Source: Gordonibacter sp. 28C
Lineage (GTDB): Bacteria; Actinomycetota; Coriobacteriia; Coriobacteriales; Eggerthellaceae
Direction of reading: 5' to 3'
DNA length: 64,000 nt
Assembly (NCBI RefSeq): GCF_003339845.1
Contig: NZ_PPTR01000012.1
Coordinates: 1-64,000, forward strand
The notes beneath the pieces were generated by a model. It saw nothing but the letters and a program-made list of their open reading frames with translations, was not told where the DNA came from and ran no database searches. Every line of letters begins with the position of its first letter. Within the stretch, counting starts at the first letter, position 1. Position numbers and translations under genes: made by a program. Of the stretch, positions 16,279 to 24,873 are shown piece by piece.

Positions 16279-17046
16279 CTAGTCGGCCGGGTCGGGCCGG
16301 TCGCCATAGGCGGCGACCACGGCCTCCAGGTGGTCGAACACGGCTTGTCGCAACTCGTCGAACGAGCCGTCGTCACCGCCGTGCGGAGCGATGTTCTCCA
16401 TGAGGATGAAATTCCGCTCGGCCGCGACGGCGTCCTGCGACGCGTCGAGGGCCAAGTACCGCTTGGCCAAGTCGCGGTTGCGCGGGCTGTCGACGGGCTC
16501 GCCCGCCGGCATGAGGCGGATGGTGTCGGCGATGAGCTCGTGCCACTTTGATACGGACTCGCCGCGCGCGACGAGATCCTCGGCGGCCGCCTCGACGGCG
16601 GGCGCGTCGTCGCGAATGCACGTCAGGCGCCAGAAGAACTGGCTCTCGCCCTGGCAGCGCTCCACGGTGGAGGCGAGCGCCTCCCAATCGGGCAGCCCCT
16701 CGCCGGCCTCGTCGTGCAGCGAGCGCAGCGTGGTCATGCGCTTGAACAGCGCCTGGAACTGCTCTTCGATGGCGTCCATCTGCTCGCCGGCCAGCTCCTG
16801 CAAGGCGGCGGGCTCGTCGAAAAGAGCTGCATCGGATTTGATCTGGGCCAGCGACAGCCCCAGGTACTTCAAGGTCAGAATGCGATACAGGTCTTTCACG
16901 TTGGCGTCCGTGTACAGGCGCTGGTTCTGGGGGCCCTTCGCCGACGGCGACAACAGGCCCTGCTGGTCGTAGTATTGGATCGTGCGCACCGTCACCCCGA
17001 CGCGTCGTGCCAACTCTCCCACGGTCAGGTATCGTTGATCGGTCAT
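16279..17046 (-). CDS. MerR-family transcriptional regulator
   Basis: A 255-residue regulator. The MerR winged helix is at residues 5-72: YLTVGELARRVGVTVRTIQYYDQQGLLSPS, then RLYTDANVKDLYRILTLKYLGLSL. A coiled-coil dimer helix (residues ~90-115) precedes a ~140-residue effector region of unknown ligand that resembles TipAS-like helical bundles only loosely. There is no metal-binding Cys set. ATG 17046 has GAGGAG 8 nt upstream; the next in-frame ATG upstream lacks a ribosome site. It sits upstream of the radical SAM gene on the same strand (153 nt gap) and may control it. Confidence 0.88.
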   Translation of the reverse strand: MTDQRYLTVGELARRVGVTVRTIQYYDQQGLLSPSAKGPQNQRLYTDANVKDLYRILTLKYLGLSLAQIKSDAALFDEPAALQELAGEQMDAIEEQFQALFKRMTTLRSLHDEAGEGLPDWEALASTVERCQGESQFFWRLTCIRDDAPAVEAAAEDLVARGESVSKWHELIADTIRLMPAGEPVDSPRNRDLAKRYLALDASQDAVAAERNFILMENIAPHGGDDGSFDELRQAVFDHLEAVVAAYGDRPDPAD

Positions 17047-17194
17047 GCGGCTGCTCCTCATGCGGATCCGCGCCTGTTCGGCACGGCCGCTTCCTCGTCT
17101 TCGGCCGGACGCCCCCGTCCGACCGAAACCGAGCATATGCGATGACGCTACGTCGCCGTCAACGGGAAATCCCCGTGTTTCAAAAACTCGCAAC

Positions 17195-17216
17195 AAAAAC
17201 GCGGGGAAACCCCGCG
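17195..17216 (-). terminator. Intrinsic terminator after the ftsZ-DUF167 operon
   Basis: On the minus strand CGCGGGG-TTT-CCCCGCG is followed by TTTTTGTT. It lies 116 nt past the DUF167 stop codon and closes the operon before the MerR gene. Confidence 0.85.
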
Positions 17217-17331
17217 CCGAGCTCGCTGCAAGCGGTGTGCGGCACACAGGCGCCGGATGCACGCGACGCCCGAGACAAGGAAGCCGGAAACGCGCTTACG
17301 GTCAAGCGCCCGGCACCGCGCAGGGCCCGGT

Positions 17332-17628
17332 CTAGCAGCGCGGCAAAGACACGATCCAGGCATCTACGCGTTCGGCGGGGGCGTCGACGGCCAAGCGCTT
17401 GCGGCGCGCGGTATGGCCGCTCGCCACCTCCACACGCGACTTCGGCACGCCGAGCTCCTCGGCCACGAGCTTGCACACGGCCTTGTTCGCCTTTCCCCCG
17501 TCGGGCGGAGCCGTCACGCGCACGCACACCTCGTCGGCGCCTGCGGCGTCGGCGCGCACCCCCGTAACCTCGTCACGCCCCGACCGGGGCGTGACGTGAA
17601 CAGCTATGGTGATTGGCTTTTCGGGCAC
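17332..17628 (-). CDS. DUF167 / YggU family protein
   Basis: A 98-residue protein of the YggU family: TIAVHVTPRSGRDEVTG, RVTAPPDGGKANKAVCKLVA, GVPKSRVEVASGHTARRKRL. Its molecular function is unknown; members commonly sit beside divIVA/yggT-type genes, as here. The ribosome site CCGAGG lies within the 3' part of structured element B2. It is the last gene of the ftsZ-led block and is followed by a strong terminator. Confidence 0.9.
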   Translation of the reverse strand: MPEKPITIAVHVTPRSGRDEVTGVRADAAGADEVCVRVTAPPDGGKANKAVCKLVAEELGVPKSRVEVASGHTARRKRLAVDAPAERVDAWIVSLPRC

Positions 17629-17681
17629 CTCGGGGCCTCGCAGCGTCGAGCGGTTCCGCCGGCCGTGGGCCGGAGGAACGC
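17621..17681. ncRNA. Structured element type B, copy 2, directly after divIVA
   Basis: The 61-bp partner of 9604-9664. It begins at the divIVA stop and runs into the DUF167 start. The hairpin GTTCC-g-CCGGCC / GGCCGG-a-GGAAC (loop GTG) replaces the A/T-richer stem of copy 1 while the flanks TCGGGCACCTCGG and CAGCGTCG stay the same. Confidence 0.55.
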
Positions 17682-18494
17682 CTAGTCGATTTCCTCGAAT
17701 TCGAAGGCGTCGTCGGCGTCGCCGAAGCCGGAGAGGTCCTTCTCCACGCGGGAGGGCGTGGGGGTGGCCGGCGCGACGGACACGGCGCCCGTCTGCGGCA
17801 TGGCGTAAGCGGCCGTGCCGTCCTTGCTGATGGGGGCCTGGGCCGGCGAGCCCATCACGCGGCCGGTCGATTCGAGGATCTCCGTCGAGCGGGCATGGGC
17901 GCTTGCAGGCAGGGAGGAAACCGGGGCGTCGCCGCCGATCTCGGCCAGCTTGCGGGTGGCGTCGGCGATGAAGTCGGTGAGCAGCTCCTGGTAGTCTTCG
18001 CGGGCGTCCTCGCGATCGTCCTCGAGCTTCTTGATGGCGTCGAGCACCTTCTGCTTCTCGGCCTCGGCCTTGTCCACGATGCGCTTGGCCTCTTCCTCGG
18101 CGTCGTTGATGGTGCCGGCGGCCGTGGCGTTCGCGTTCGAGATGATCTCGTCGGCGGAGCGCTGGGCGATGATGAGCGCCTGGGCGATGGCGTTGTCGTC
18201 GGCCTTCTTGGCTTCCAGCTGGCGCTCGAGATCGGCGATGCGCGCGTCCTTGGCGGCCAGCTCCTCGCTGCTCGCGGCAGCTGCGGGAACGGGCGCGTCC
18301 TCGATGCGGGCGGGCGTGTCGAACCCGGCGAACGACGTGTCGTCGAGCTGGCTTTCCAGCTGGTCGATCTGCGCGCTCATCGCGTCGATCTCGTCGGCGA
18401 CATGCTCCAAGAACACGTCCACTTCGTCGACGTCGTAGCCCTTGCGGTCGATCGAGAAGCTCTGGTTGTGGATCTCAGCCGAGGTGATTGCCAT
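17682..18494 (-). CDS. divIVA: DivIVA domain cell-pole/septum protein
   Basis: A 270-residue peripheral membrane scaffold that recognises curved membrane at poles and septa. The N-terminal DivIVA motif is clear (SAEIHNQSFSIDRKGYDVDEVDVFLEHVADEID), followed by a coiled coil broken into two parts (residues ~35-55 and ~75-175, rich in Ala/Glu/Lys) and a disordered tail ending in acidic FEFEEID. Downstream of yggT in the ftsZ block. A tag structured element follows its stop. In Actinobacteria such proteins direct polar growth or division. Confidence 0.92.
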   Translation of the reverse strand: MAITSAEIHNQSFSIDRKGYDVDEVDVFLEHVADEIDAMSAQIDQLESQLDDTSFAGFDTPARIEDAPVPAAAASSEELAAKDARIADLERQLEAKKADDNAIAQALIIAQRSADEIISNANATAAGTINDAEEEAKRIVDKAEAEKQKVLDAIKKLEDDREDAREDYQELLTDFIADATRKLAEIGGDAPVSSLPASAHARSTEILESTGRVMGSPAQAPISKDGTAAYAMPQTGAVSVAPATPTPSRVEKDLSGFGDADDAFEFEEID

Positions 18495-18540
18495 AGTCGG
18501 TCCCTTCGTCCTGTCCGCGCGCGAACGCGGTTATGCGCAG

Positions 18541-18801
18541 TTAAAACAAGTTTACTATCAAACGTACCCCGAATTGTAGTACAAGCAGGGCGATGATGGG
18601 GGTAACGTCCACCATACCTCCAAGCGGCGGGATCAGTTTTTTGAAGATGTTGAGGTACGGATCGCACACGCGTCCCAGCACCCGGTAGATGTCGGCGAGC
18701 AGGCCGCGGTCCGTGGGAAGCCACGACATGAGCACGTACACGAACAGTACCATGCTGTACACGTCGGCGATCGACACGATGAGGTATTTCAAGCTCAGCA
18801 A
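18541..18801 (-). CDS. YggT family membrane protein
   Basis: An 86-residue protein with two transmembrane segments (residues ~5-27 and ~65-85) around a conserved loop YRVLGRVCDPYLNIFKKLIPPLGGMVD, the YggT signature. The start is TTG 18801 with AAGGAG 8 nt upstream; no ATG is available ahead of the first membrane segment. It lies between sepF and divIVA, the classic neighbourhood, and probably assists division or membrane organisation; the precise role is unknown. Confidence 0.9.
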   Translation of the reverse strand: MLSLKYLIVSIADVYSMVLFVYVLMSWLPTDRGLLADIYRVLGRVCDPYLNIFKKLIPPLGGMVDVTPIIALLVLQFGVRLIVNLF

Positions 18802-18849
18802 GAGCCCAGCTCCTTCTTTCCAGGGTCGGACGGCGCCGTTCGCCGTCGG

Positions 18850-19812
18850 CTACAGCACGCCTTGGTTGCGCAGGGCGAGGCGCTCGGCCTCGGTGAGCGA
18901 GGCGCCGCGCGTGATGGCGAACACCTTGTCGGCCACGGCCTCCACGCTGGCGTCGAGCGCGCTCGACACGCCGAACGAGAAGTCCAGGATGCGCTTGGAC
19001 AGCTGGTCGGGCGTGTTGCGCAACGCGAGCACCACGACGTCGCCCGCCTTCAGTATCTTGGCCACGCGCTCGACCTCGCCGTAGCTCGCGGGCTTGAGCA
19101 CCGAGATGGCGCGCGACGGGTTGTGCGCGGGCGCGCCCGAGCCCGCATAGGCCTCGTACGGGTCGAACGAGCCGGTGGCGGCTGCGGATGCGGGCGTCTG
19201 GGCGGTGGCGGTGGCGACGGAAACGGTCGAGGAGGACGCGGCGGCGAAACCCGACCCCGCCGACGCGGAGGTCGACGAGGGGCTTGCGGCGGGCTCGGCC
19301 GCGCTCGGCTCGAACAGCGCGTTCAAGCTCTCGGAACGCTCCCGGCGCGCGGCCGTGTGGGCCGGCGAGGAGGGCGCGGGCATGGTGGCGTCCACCACCG
19401 TGCGCTCGCCCCGGTAGCTCGAGGTCGATGCGGACGGAGTCGTCACACGGCGCGCCGGCAACGGGTCGCGGCGCAGGCTGTCGGGCACCTGGGTGTGGGC
19501 GCGCACGTCGTCGATGGACACGAGCTTGGGGAAGTCGGCGTCGGCCGAGGAGCGCGCGCTTCGGCTGCTCCCGCGCGCCGGACGCGTGGTCACGGGTGCG
19601 TACGGATCGTAGCGCGACGCGGGCGCGTCGTCGTACTCGGGCCCGTAATCGCCGAACTCGTCGTTGTAGTCGCCGAAGTCGTCCCCGTAGTCGTCGAGGT
19701 ACGCGTCGTCGTATCCGGCGGCGTTGCCGGCCGCATCGGCGAAGCCGAGCTTCGACTTGATGCCGTCGAACATTCCGCCGTGCTCGGATTTCTTGATTTT
19801 GGGCAGCTCCAT
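18850..19812 (-). CDS. sepF: Cell division protein SepF (long linker form)
   Basis: Membrane anchor for FtsZ in bacteria without FtsA. A 320-residue protein: short N-terminal amphipathic start (MELPKIKK...GMFDGIKSKLGF), a very acidic Tyr/Asp stretch, then ~150 residues of Ser/Thr/Ala-rich disordered linker, and the SepF fold at residues ~235-318 (RAISVLKPASYGEVERVAKIL, VVVLALRNTPDQLSKRILDFSFG). The usual SepF is 140-200 residues, so the linker is unusually long. ATG 19812 is chosen over an upstream GTG because of spacing to AGGTGG. The leader holds two GCTGCGTT boxes (plus-strand reading) like those before ftsZ. Confidence 0.92.
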   Translation of the reverse strand: MELPKIKKSEHGGMFDGIKSKLGFADAAGNAAGYDDAYLDDYGDDFGDYNDEFGDYGPEYDDAPASRYDPYAPVTTRPARGSSRSARSSADADFPKLVSIDDVRAHTQVPDSLRRDPLPARRVTTPSASTSSYRGERTVVDATMPAPSSPAHTAARRERSESLNALFEPSAAEPAASPSSTSASAGSGFAAASSSTVSVATATAQTPASAAATGSFDPYEAYAGSGAPAHNPSRAISVLKPASYGEVERVAKILKAGDVVVLALRNTPDQLSKRILDFSFGVSSALDASVEAVADKVFAITRGASLTEAERLALRNQGVL

Positions 19813-19955
19813 GTTCACCACCTGCTTCGTTTGGTTCCGGCGGCCTGGCCGCCGCTGCGTTCACCCTGCTGCGTTTGCACCTGTCCTTGCGCGGCGCCGC
19901 GTCGCCGCCGCACGGCGGTCCTGCCGCTCATGCGAGAATTCCCCACGCCCGGGCC

Positions 19956-20648
19956 TCAAGCCTCGAAGGCGTCGTCGAACACGGCCCTTCCGATGCGCAC
20001 TATGGTAGCGCCCGCGCGCACGGCCTCGCGCCAGTCTTCGCTCATGCCCATAGAAAGCCCATCGAACAGGGCCGCACGGTCGGGGTCGAGGCGGGCGCGC
20101 AGATCCGCGTGCAGCCGCGCCAATCCCTCGAACGTCGCGCACGCCGCGTCCGGGTCGCCCTGGGGCGCCATGGTCATGAGGCCGCGCACGCGCACGTGCG
20201 GAAGTCCGCCGCACACATCGAGCAGCGCGGGCACGTCGCCCGGCGCCAGGCCGCCCTTGCTCTGCTCCCCCGACACGTTCACCTCGAGCAGCACGTCCTG
20301 CACCTTGCCCGCCGCAGCGGCCGCCTCGTCGATCTTGCGCGCGTGGCGCTCCTCGAACAGCGAGTGGACGAGCGCGGCCGATCCTACGATGTCGGGGATG
20401 CGGCGCGATTGGATGTTGCCGATGAAATGCCAGTTCGCCTGGGGATACGCGGCAGCCTTCCCCACGAGCCCGTCGGGGCGGTTCTCGCCGAAGTCGCGCG
20501 CGCCGCCCGCCACGGCCTCCCCGACCTCGGCCGCGCCCACGGTCTTCGACACGGCCACGACCGTCACCTCACGCGGGTCGCGCCCGGCCTCGCGGCAGAC
20601 GGCGGCCACCTCGGCCGCCACGTTCGCATAGCGCTCTTCGATGCCCAT
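19956..20648 (-). CDS. YggS family PLP-homeostasis protein
   Basis: A 230-residue alanine-racemase-fold protein that binds pyridoxal phosphate and buffers free PLP. Signature motifs: VVAVSKT (PLP Lys), DFGENRPDGLVGK, WHFIGNIQSRR, LLEVNVSGEQSKGG and LSMGMSEDWREAV. Found between pgeF (gap 6 nt) and sepF, the conserved order of this operon in Gram-positive bacteria. ATG 20648. Confidence 0.93.
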   Translation of the reverse strand: MGIEERYANVAAEVAAVCREAGRDPREVTVVAVSKTVGAAEVGEAVAGGARDFGENRPDGLVGKAAAYPQANWHFIGNIQSRRIPDIVGSAALVHSLFEERHARKIDEAAAAAGKVQDVLLEVNVSGEQSKGGLAPGDVPALLDVCGGLPHVRVRGLMTMAPQGDPDAACATFEGLARLHADLRARLDPDRAALFDGLSMGMSEDWREAVRAGATIVRIGRAVFDDAFEA

Positions 20649-20654
20649 GATCCG

Positions 20655-21512
20655 TCAACCTTTCTGCAACACGGCGATGGCGCCGTGGCGGCCGCAGGTG
20701 CCGCCCGACGCGCGATAGGAGAAGTACTCGTCCGACCGGCAGGCCGTGCACACGCCCGCGTCGACGACGCGGGCCGGGTCCAAGCCAGCCAGGACAAGGT
20801 CGCGCGAAACGGCGCGGGACAGGTCCACATGGCGCTCGTCGGGAGCCACATCGCCGCCGAAACGTTCCACGAAGCGCGCCCGTGCGTCCTCGCCCGTCTC
20901 GAAACACTCCGCGTGGATATGCGGGCCGAGGTAGGCGTTGCATGCGGCGGCGGCCTCGGCCGCCGTGCAGCCGAGCGCCTCGGCGTCGCGGGCGGTCACG
21001 AGGCGCGCGATCTTGCCGGCGATGCCCGCCACCGCCCCCCGCCACCCGGCGTGCGCGACGGCGAAGCGCCCCGTGGGCGACACGATCACCACGGGCACGC
21101 AATCAGCGAAGCACAGCAGCGCCGCCACCTGCGGCGCGTCCACGAGGATGCCGTCGGCCCCCCTGAGCGCGCGGGCGCGCACCTTCTCCAGCGTCCGGGC
21201 GTCGGCGGAGCCCACCTCCACGATATCGTCGCCGTGCACCTGGTTCGCCGTCACGAGGGCCGCGTCGGCGGCGCCCAGCGCCTCCAGCAGCAGCTCCCGG
21301 TTGTACGCGACGATCGCGGGGTCGTCGCCCACGTGCCCGCCCAGGTTGAGCTCGGCGAAGGGGCCCATGCTCTCGCCTCCCGCGCGACCGGTGAACGCGA
21401 CGCGCACGCCCGTGCGCTCGAACAGGGCCTCGTCGGTGAGCGCCGATATGCGACGCGCGCCGAAGAGGCGCGCGTCGAGATGCGGTTCTGGAAGTTCCAC
21501 GGCCGATGCCAT
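20655..21512 (-). CDS. pgeF: PgeF/YfiH multicopper-type purine nucleoside phosphorylase (laccase domain)
   Basis: A 285-residue protein of the family first called polyphenol oxidase and now known to act on purine nucleosides and, in some bacteria, edit peptidoglycan precursors. The zinc ligands are readable: NQVHGDD (His), CFADCVPV (Cys) and VAHAGWRG (His), with LNLGGHVGDDP near the N-terminus and CTACRSDEYFSYR at the end. It lies between ftsZ and yggS. ATG 21512. Confidence 0.92.
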   Translation of the reverse strand: MASAVELPEPHLDARLFGARRISALTDEALFERTGVRVAFTGRAGGESMGPFAELNLGGHVGDDPAIVAYNRELLLEALGAADAALVTANQVHGDDIVEVGSADARTLEKVRARALRGADGILVDAPQVAALLCFADCVPVVIVSPTGRFAVAHAGWRGAVAGIAGKIARLVTARDAEALGCTAAEAAAACNAYLGPHIHAECFETGEDARARFVERFGGDVAPDERHVDLSRAVSRDLVLAGLDPARVVDAGVCTACRSDEYFSYRASGGTCGRHGAIAVLQKG

Positions 21513-21525
21513 GCAAGCGGCTCCT

Positions 21526-22662
21526 TTAGCGCTGACGTTTCAGGAAATCGGGGATGTAGTCCTCGTCCGCGAAGCGACCGTTGTTCGACGACGTGGAGAA
21601 CGACACCGGAGGCGCGGACTGCTGCGGAATGGACGGCATGCTCGGCTCGGGCGCGGTGGACGCGAACAGGTCCTTGCGCGAGAAGTCCATGGAGGACTGC
21701 TGCTGGCTGCCCGCCTTGAAACCGGTGGCGATGACGGTGATGCGCACCTGGTCGCCCATGCCCTCGTCCACGATCTGGCCGTAGATGATGTTGGCGTTGT
21801 CGTCGGCGCAGGCCTCCACCGTGCGGGCCGCCGCGTCGACCTCGGTGAGCGTGAGGTCGGGGCCGCCGGCGATGGAGAACAGCACGCGCGAGGCGCCCGC
21901 GATGGACGTTTCGAGCAGGTTCGAGTTCGTGGCCTGCTGGGCGGCGTCGAGGGCGCGGTTCTCGCCGGAGGCGATGCCGATGCCCATCATGGCCGTGCCC
22001 GCGTCCTTCATGACGGTGCGGATGTCGGCGAAGTCGAGGTTGATGAGGCCGGGGATGGTGATGAGGTCCGTGACGCCCTGGATGCCCTGGCGCAGCGTGT
22101 CGTCGGCGATGCGGAACGCGTCGAGCATGCTGGTCTTCTTGTCCACGATCTCCAGCAAACGGTCGTTCGGGATGACGATGAGCGTGTCGACTTTCTGGGA
22201 CAGCAGGTCGACGCCCTGGTCCGCCTGGTTGCGGCGCGTGCGGCCCTCGAACGAGAACGGCTTGGTGACCACGCCGACCGTCAGCGCGCCGATCTCCTCG
22301 CGGGCGATCTCGGCGATGATGGGCGCGGCTCCCGTGCCCGTGCCGCCGCCTTCGCCGGCAGTGACGAACACCATGTCGGCCTCGGCGAGCGCCTCGCGGA
22401 TCTCCGCTCGGCTCTCTTCGGCCGCCTGGCATCCCACCTCGGGGTTCGCACCGGCGCCGAGGCCGCGCGTCAGCTCCTCGCCGATGTGGATCGTCTTGTC
22501 GGCATCCGACATGAGCAGGGCCTGTCGGTCGGTGTTGACGGCGATGAACTCGACGCCCTTCACTCCCGCCTCGACCATACGGTTCACGGCATTGGTGCCA
22601 CCGCCGCCCACGCCCACGACCTTGATGACCGCCAAGTGCTCGGAACCTATTTTGTTTGGCAT
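21526..22662 (-). CDS. ftsZ: Cell division protein FtsZ
   Basis: The tubulin-like GTPase that forms the Z ring. 378 residues with [17 protein letters not shown], the tubulin signature [39 protein letters not shown] (T7 region) and a C-terminal tail [11 protein letters not shown] that binds SepF. ATG 22662 is preceded by GGAGG 6 nt away; a GTG 12 nt earlier would include that ribosome site and is rejected. It is the first gene of the block ftsZ-pgeF-yggS-sepF-yggT-divIVA-DUF167. No ftsA is present. Confidence 0.97.
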   Translation of the reverse strand: MPNKIGSEHLAVIKVVGVGGGGTNAVNRMVEAGVKGVEFIAVNTDRQALLMSDADKTIHIGEELTRGLGAGANPEVGCQAAEESRAEIREALAEADMVFVTAGEGGGTGTGAAPIIAEIAREEIGALTVGVVTKPFSFEGRTRRNQADQGVDLLSQKVDTLIVIPNDRLLEIVDKKTSMLDAFRIADDTLRQGIQGVTDLITIPGLINLDFADIRTVMKDAGTAMMGIGIASGENRALDAAQQATNSNLLETSIAGASRVLFSIAGGPDLTLTEVDAAARTVEACADDNANIIYGQIVDEGMGDQVRITVIATGFKAGSQQQSSMDFSRKDLFASTAPEPSMPSIPQQSAPPVSFSTSSNNGRFADEDYIPDFLKRQR

Positions 22663-22733
22663 TGTATCCTCCACACCTGCTGCGTTTCTTTATGCTGCGT
22701 TTGCCCCTATGTGGGTACAGTTCACGTGGGGTT

Positions 22734-22762
22734 ATTGTACACGAAGCTCAACCATTTGCAAA
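22734..22762 (-). promoter_or_regulatory. Predicted ftsZ promoter and leader
   Basis: On the minus strand TTTGCA (rc of 22757-22762), a 17-nt spacer and TACAAT (rc of 22734-22739) precede ftsZ by about 70 nt. Two GCTGCGTT boxes (plus-strand reading, near 22679-22700, 15 bp apart) lie in the transcribed leader; the sepF leader has the same pair. Confidence 0.5.
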
Positions 22763-23000
22763 TTACACCTTGACTTTGTTACATACGCGTTCACAGATAT
22801 AGCGGATGAGGCAGATCAGCCGCCCCGCCGCCCCGTCCACGAGGGCGCGCGGCGATCCGGCCCGCACGGCGGGCATAGGTCGTTTTCCTGGAGGTTCCCG
22901 CTCACCGGCCGCCTGCGGCCGTTGGCTTCCAGGGCCCTCCCGCTCGCAAGTTCACGCCCTGCCGTTCGTCGCCGACCCCCTCGCAAGCGACGGGGTTTCA

Positions 23001-23027
23001 ACGGTATCGTGAAGCCACGGTATCGTG
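23001..23027. repeat. Direct repeat of ACGGTATCGTG upstream of the AOR operon
   Basis: ACGGTATCGTG occurs at 23001-23011 and again at 23017-23027, a 16-bp period, about 190 bp before the cytochrome b gene. The pair looks like a tandem binding site; the regulator is unknown. The rest of the 22763-23214 gap shows only the short frame at 23077. Confidence 0.5.
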
Positions 23028-23076
23028 CATCGCCAGCTGGCAACGTATAGCCCGCGATCAGAAGGGAGTCCCTCCT

Positions 23077-23112
23077 ATGGCTCCGCTCGTGCTCACCTCT
23101 TTCAAGGTATAA
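23077..23112 (+). CDS. Possible 11-residue leader peptide ahead of the AOR operon
   Basis: ATG 23077 opens a frame MAPLVLTSFKV and stops at TAA, with an AGAAGGGAG ribosome site 8 nt upstream that is stronger than most in the window. It ends 102 nt before the cytochrome b start. It could be a regulatory leader peptide or chance; there is no homologue to judge from. Confidence 0.25.
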   Translation: MAPLVLTSFKV

Positions 23113-23214
23113 ACGCCTCGCGCGCCTTCTGAACGCGCACCCTTATCTTCGAACAGCATCGAGCTTCGCCCGCGCCCCTCGAGGGTTCGGCGAAGCACGT
23201 CGAAAGGAAGCCTT

Positions 23215-24072
23215 ATGCCTTGGTTCGACCAAGCGCCGTGGCTCGTCGCTCTGGCACCGTTCTTGGGTCTGTTCCTCTCCGCGTTCACGAAGCGGAAAGA
23301 CCCCTTCCTGGCCGGCGACCGGGTGTACCGCCACGACGCCCCCGCACGAATATCCCACTGGGCCCATGCGGCGGGCACGACCGTTTGCCTCGTGTCCGGC
23401 ATCATCCTGGGCCTGCGGTTCACGCCCGCGTTCGTCGACGACGGCCCAGCGGCCGTCCTCTGGCAGAACGTGCACTTCGTGGCCGCCGTCGTGTTCCTGT
23501 TCGGGACGTTCTACTACCTGGGCAACACGATCGTGTCGCACTGGCGGCTGCGCGAGCACCTGCCAACGAAGAACGTGGTGTCCTACACCATCCGGCACTA
23601 CAGCCTGCTCGTCGGCATCAAGAAGTTCACCATGCCCCCCGAGGACAAGTACTTCGAAAGCGAGAAGGCCGCCTACGTCATGGCCGTGGTCACCGCCGTG
23701 CTGCTGGTGGTTTCGGGCCTGTTCAAAGCGGCGGCGCATGTGTTCCTCGCGCTGCCCGACGGGCTGATGAACGTCATGTTCTGGGTCCACGACATAGCCG
23801 CCGTCCTCATGCTGGTGTTCTTGGCGGCGCACGTGTTCTTCGCCGTCATCGCGCCGTTCTCCTGGAAGACGTTCCCGTCCATGTTCACCGGCTGGATGCC
23901 GCTCGGCGAGGCCGAGAAAGAGCACCAAGGATGGCTCGAACGGCTGCAAGCCGAGCATGACGAGCGCGGCAAGGACGAGTCCGCGCTCGAAGGGGCCGCG
24001 AAAACGGCCGCAGAAGAACCGACGAGAACCGCGGCGCCCGCAGGCGGAGCGCCCGGCGTGCAAGGGAGATGA
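23215..24072 (+). CDS. Formate-dehydrogenase-gamma-like di-heme cytochrome b subunit
   Basis: A 285-residue membrane protein with about five hydrophobic segments (residues ~8-22, ~48-68, ~85-105, ~155-175, ~195-220) and candidate heme His in RISHWAHAAG, VHFVAAVVFL, WVHDIAAVL and AAHVFFAV. This matches the gamma subunit (cytochrome b556) of Nar/Fdn-type formate dehydrogenases, which passes electrons to or from quinone. The C-terminal ~50 residues are a hydrophilic Ala/Glu tail. First gene of the operon with the Fe-S and AOR subunits; GAAAGGAAG lies before ATG 23215. Confidence 0.85.
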   Translation: MPWFDQAPWLVALAPFLGLFLSAFTKRKDPFLAGDRVYRHDAPARISHWAHAAGTTVCLVSGIILGLRFTPAFVDDGPAAVLWQNVHFVAAVVFLFGTFYYLGNTIVSHWRLREHLPTKNVVSYTIRHYSLLVGIKKFTMPPEDKYFESEKAAYVMAVVTAVLLVVSGLFKAAAHVFLALPDGLMNVMFWVHDIAAVLMLVFLAAHVFFAVIAPFSWKTFPSMFTGWMPLGEAEKEHQGWLERLQAEHDERGKDESALEGAAKTAAEEPTRTAAPAGGAPGVQGR

Positions 24073-24078
24073 GCGAAA

Positions 24079-24864
24079 ATGACCGAGACGAACAGAAGCG
24101 CGGCCGGCGCGCAGGAAAAGGGCGGCCTGTCGCGGCGCCAATTCATCGCCGGCATAGGCGGGTTGGGCATCGGCGTGGTGCTGGGCGGCGGCATAACGGC
24201 GCTGCTCTTGCCCGACGACGTGTACGCCCTCGAGGCGAGCCAGGGCTACCTGCTGGTGGACACCAAGAAGTGCGCAGGCTGCGAGACGTGCGTCATCTCG
24301 TGCTCGCTCGCGCACCTGGGGCGCATCAACACGTCGCTTTCCCGCATCCAGGTCATGAAGAACGCGCTCGGCAGCTTCCCCGCCGACGACGTGCAGCAGA
24401 ACCAGTGCCGCCAGTGCCCCTACCCCTCGTGCGTGGAGGCGTGCCCCGTGGGCGCCATGCACGCCGACCCCGAGACGGGCGTGCGCCTTGTGGACGAGGG
24501 CAAGTGCATCGGTTGCGAGCGGTGCGTGGAGGCGTGCCCGTTCACGCCGTCGCGCGTGCAGTGGAACTTCGAGGACAAGCACGCGCAGAAATGCGACCTG
24601 TGCCAGAACACGCCCTACTGGGACGAGGAGGGCGGCGCCTTCGGCAAGCAGCTCTGCGTGGAGATATGCCCCATGAAGGCCATCACGTTCACCAACGAGC
24701 TGCCCGTGCAGACCGACGAAGGCTACACGGCGAACCTGCGCAACAATCATTATCTGGAGATAGGCCTGCCAAGCGACGACGAGGCGCGGATCTCGCCCAA
24801 GGAGCGCGGCTACAGCGCCGGCGGCACCGCGGCACAGGCGGCATCAAACGAGAACAAAGGCTAG
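24079..24864 (+). CDS. Tat-exported four-cluster ferredoxin subunit (DmsB/HybA type)
   Basis: A 261-residue electron-transfer subunit. It has a twin-arginine signal, SRRQFIAGIGGLGIGVVLGG (about residues 18-37). Four Cys groups follow: CAGCETCVISC, CRQCPYPSCVEACP, CIGCERCVEACP and CDLCQNTP...CVEICP, giving four [4Fe-4S] clusters. It links the AOR-like catalytic subunit to the cytochrome b encoded upstream (stop and start 6 nt apart). The Tat signal puts the cluster domain outside the membrane. Confidence 0.92.
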   Translation: MTETNRSAAGAQEKGGLSRRQFIAGIGGLGIGVVLGGGITALLLPDDVYALEASQGYLLVDTKKCAGCETCVISCSLAHLGRINTSLSRIQVMKNALGSFPADDVQQNQCRQCPYPSCVEACPVGAMHADPETGVRLVDEGKCIGCERCVEACPFTPSRVQWNFEDKHAQKCDLCQNTPYWDEEGGAFGKQLCVEICPMKAITFTNELPVQTDEGYTANLRNNHYLEIGLPSDDEARISPKERGYSAGGTAAQAASNENKG

Positions 24865-24873
24865 GGGGAATCC

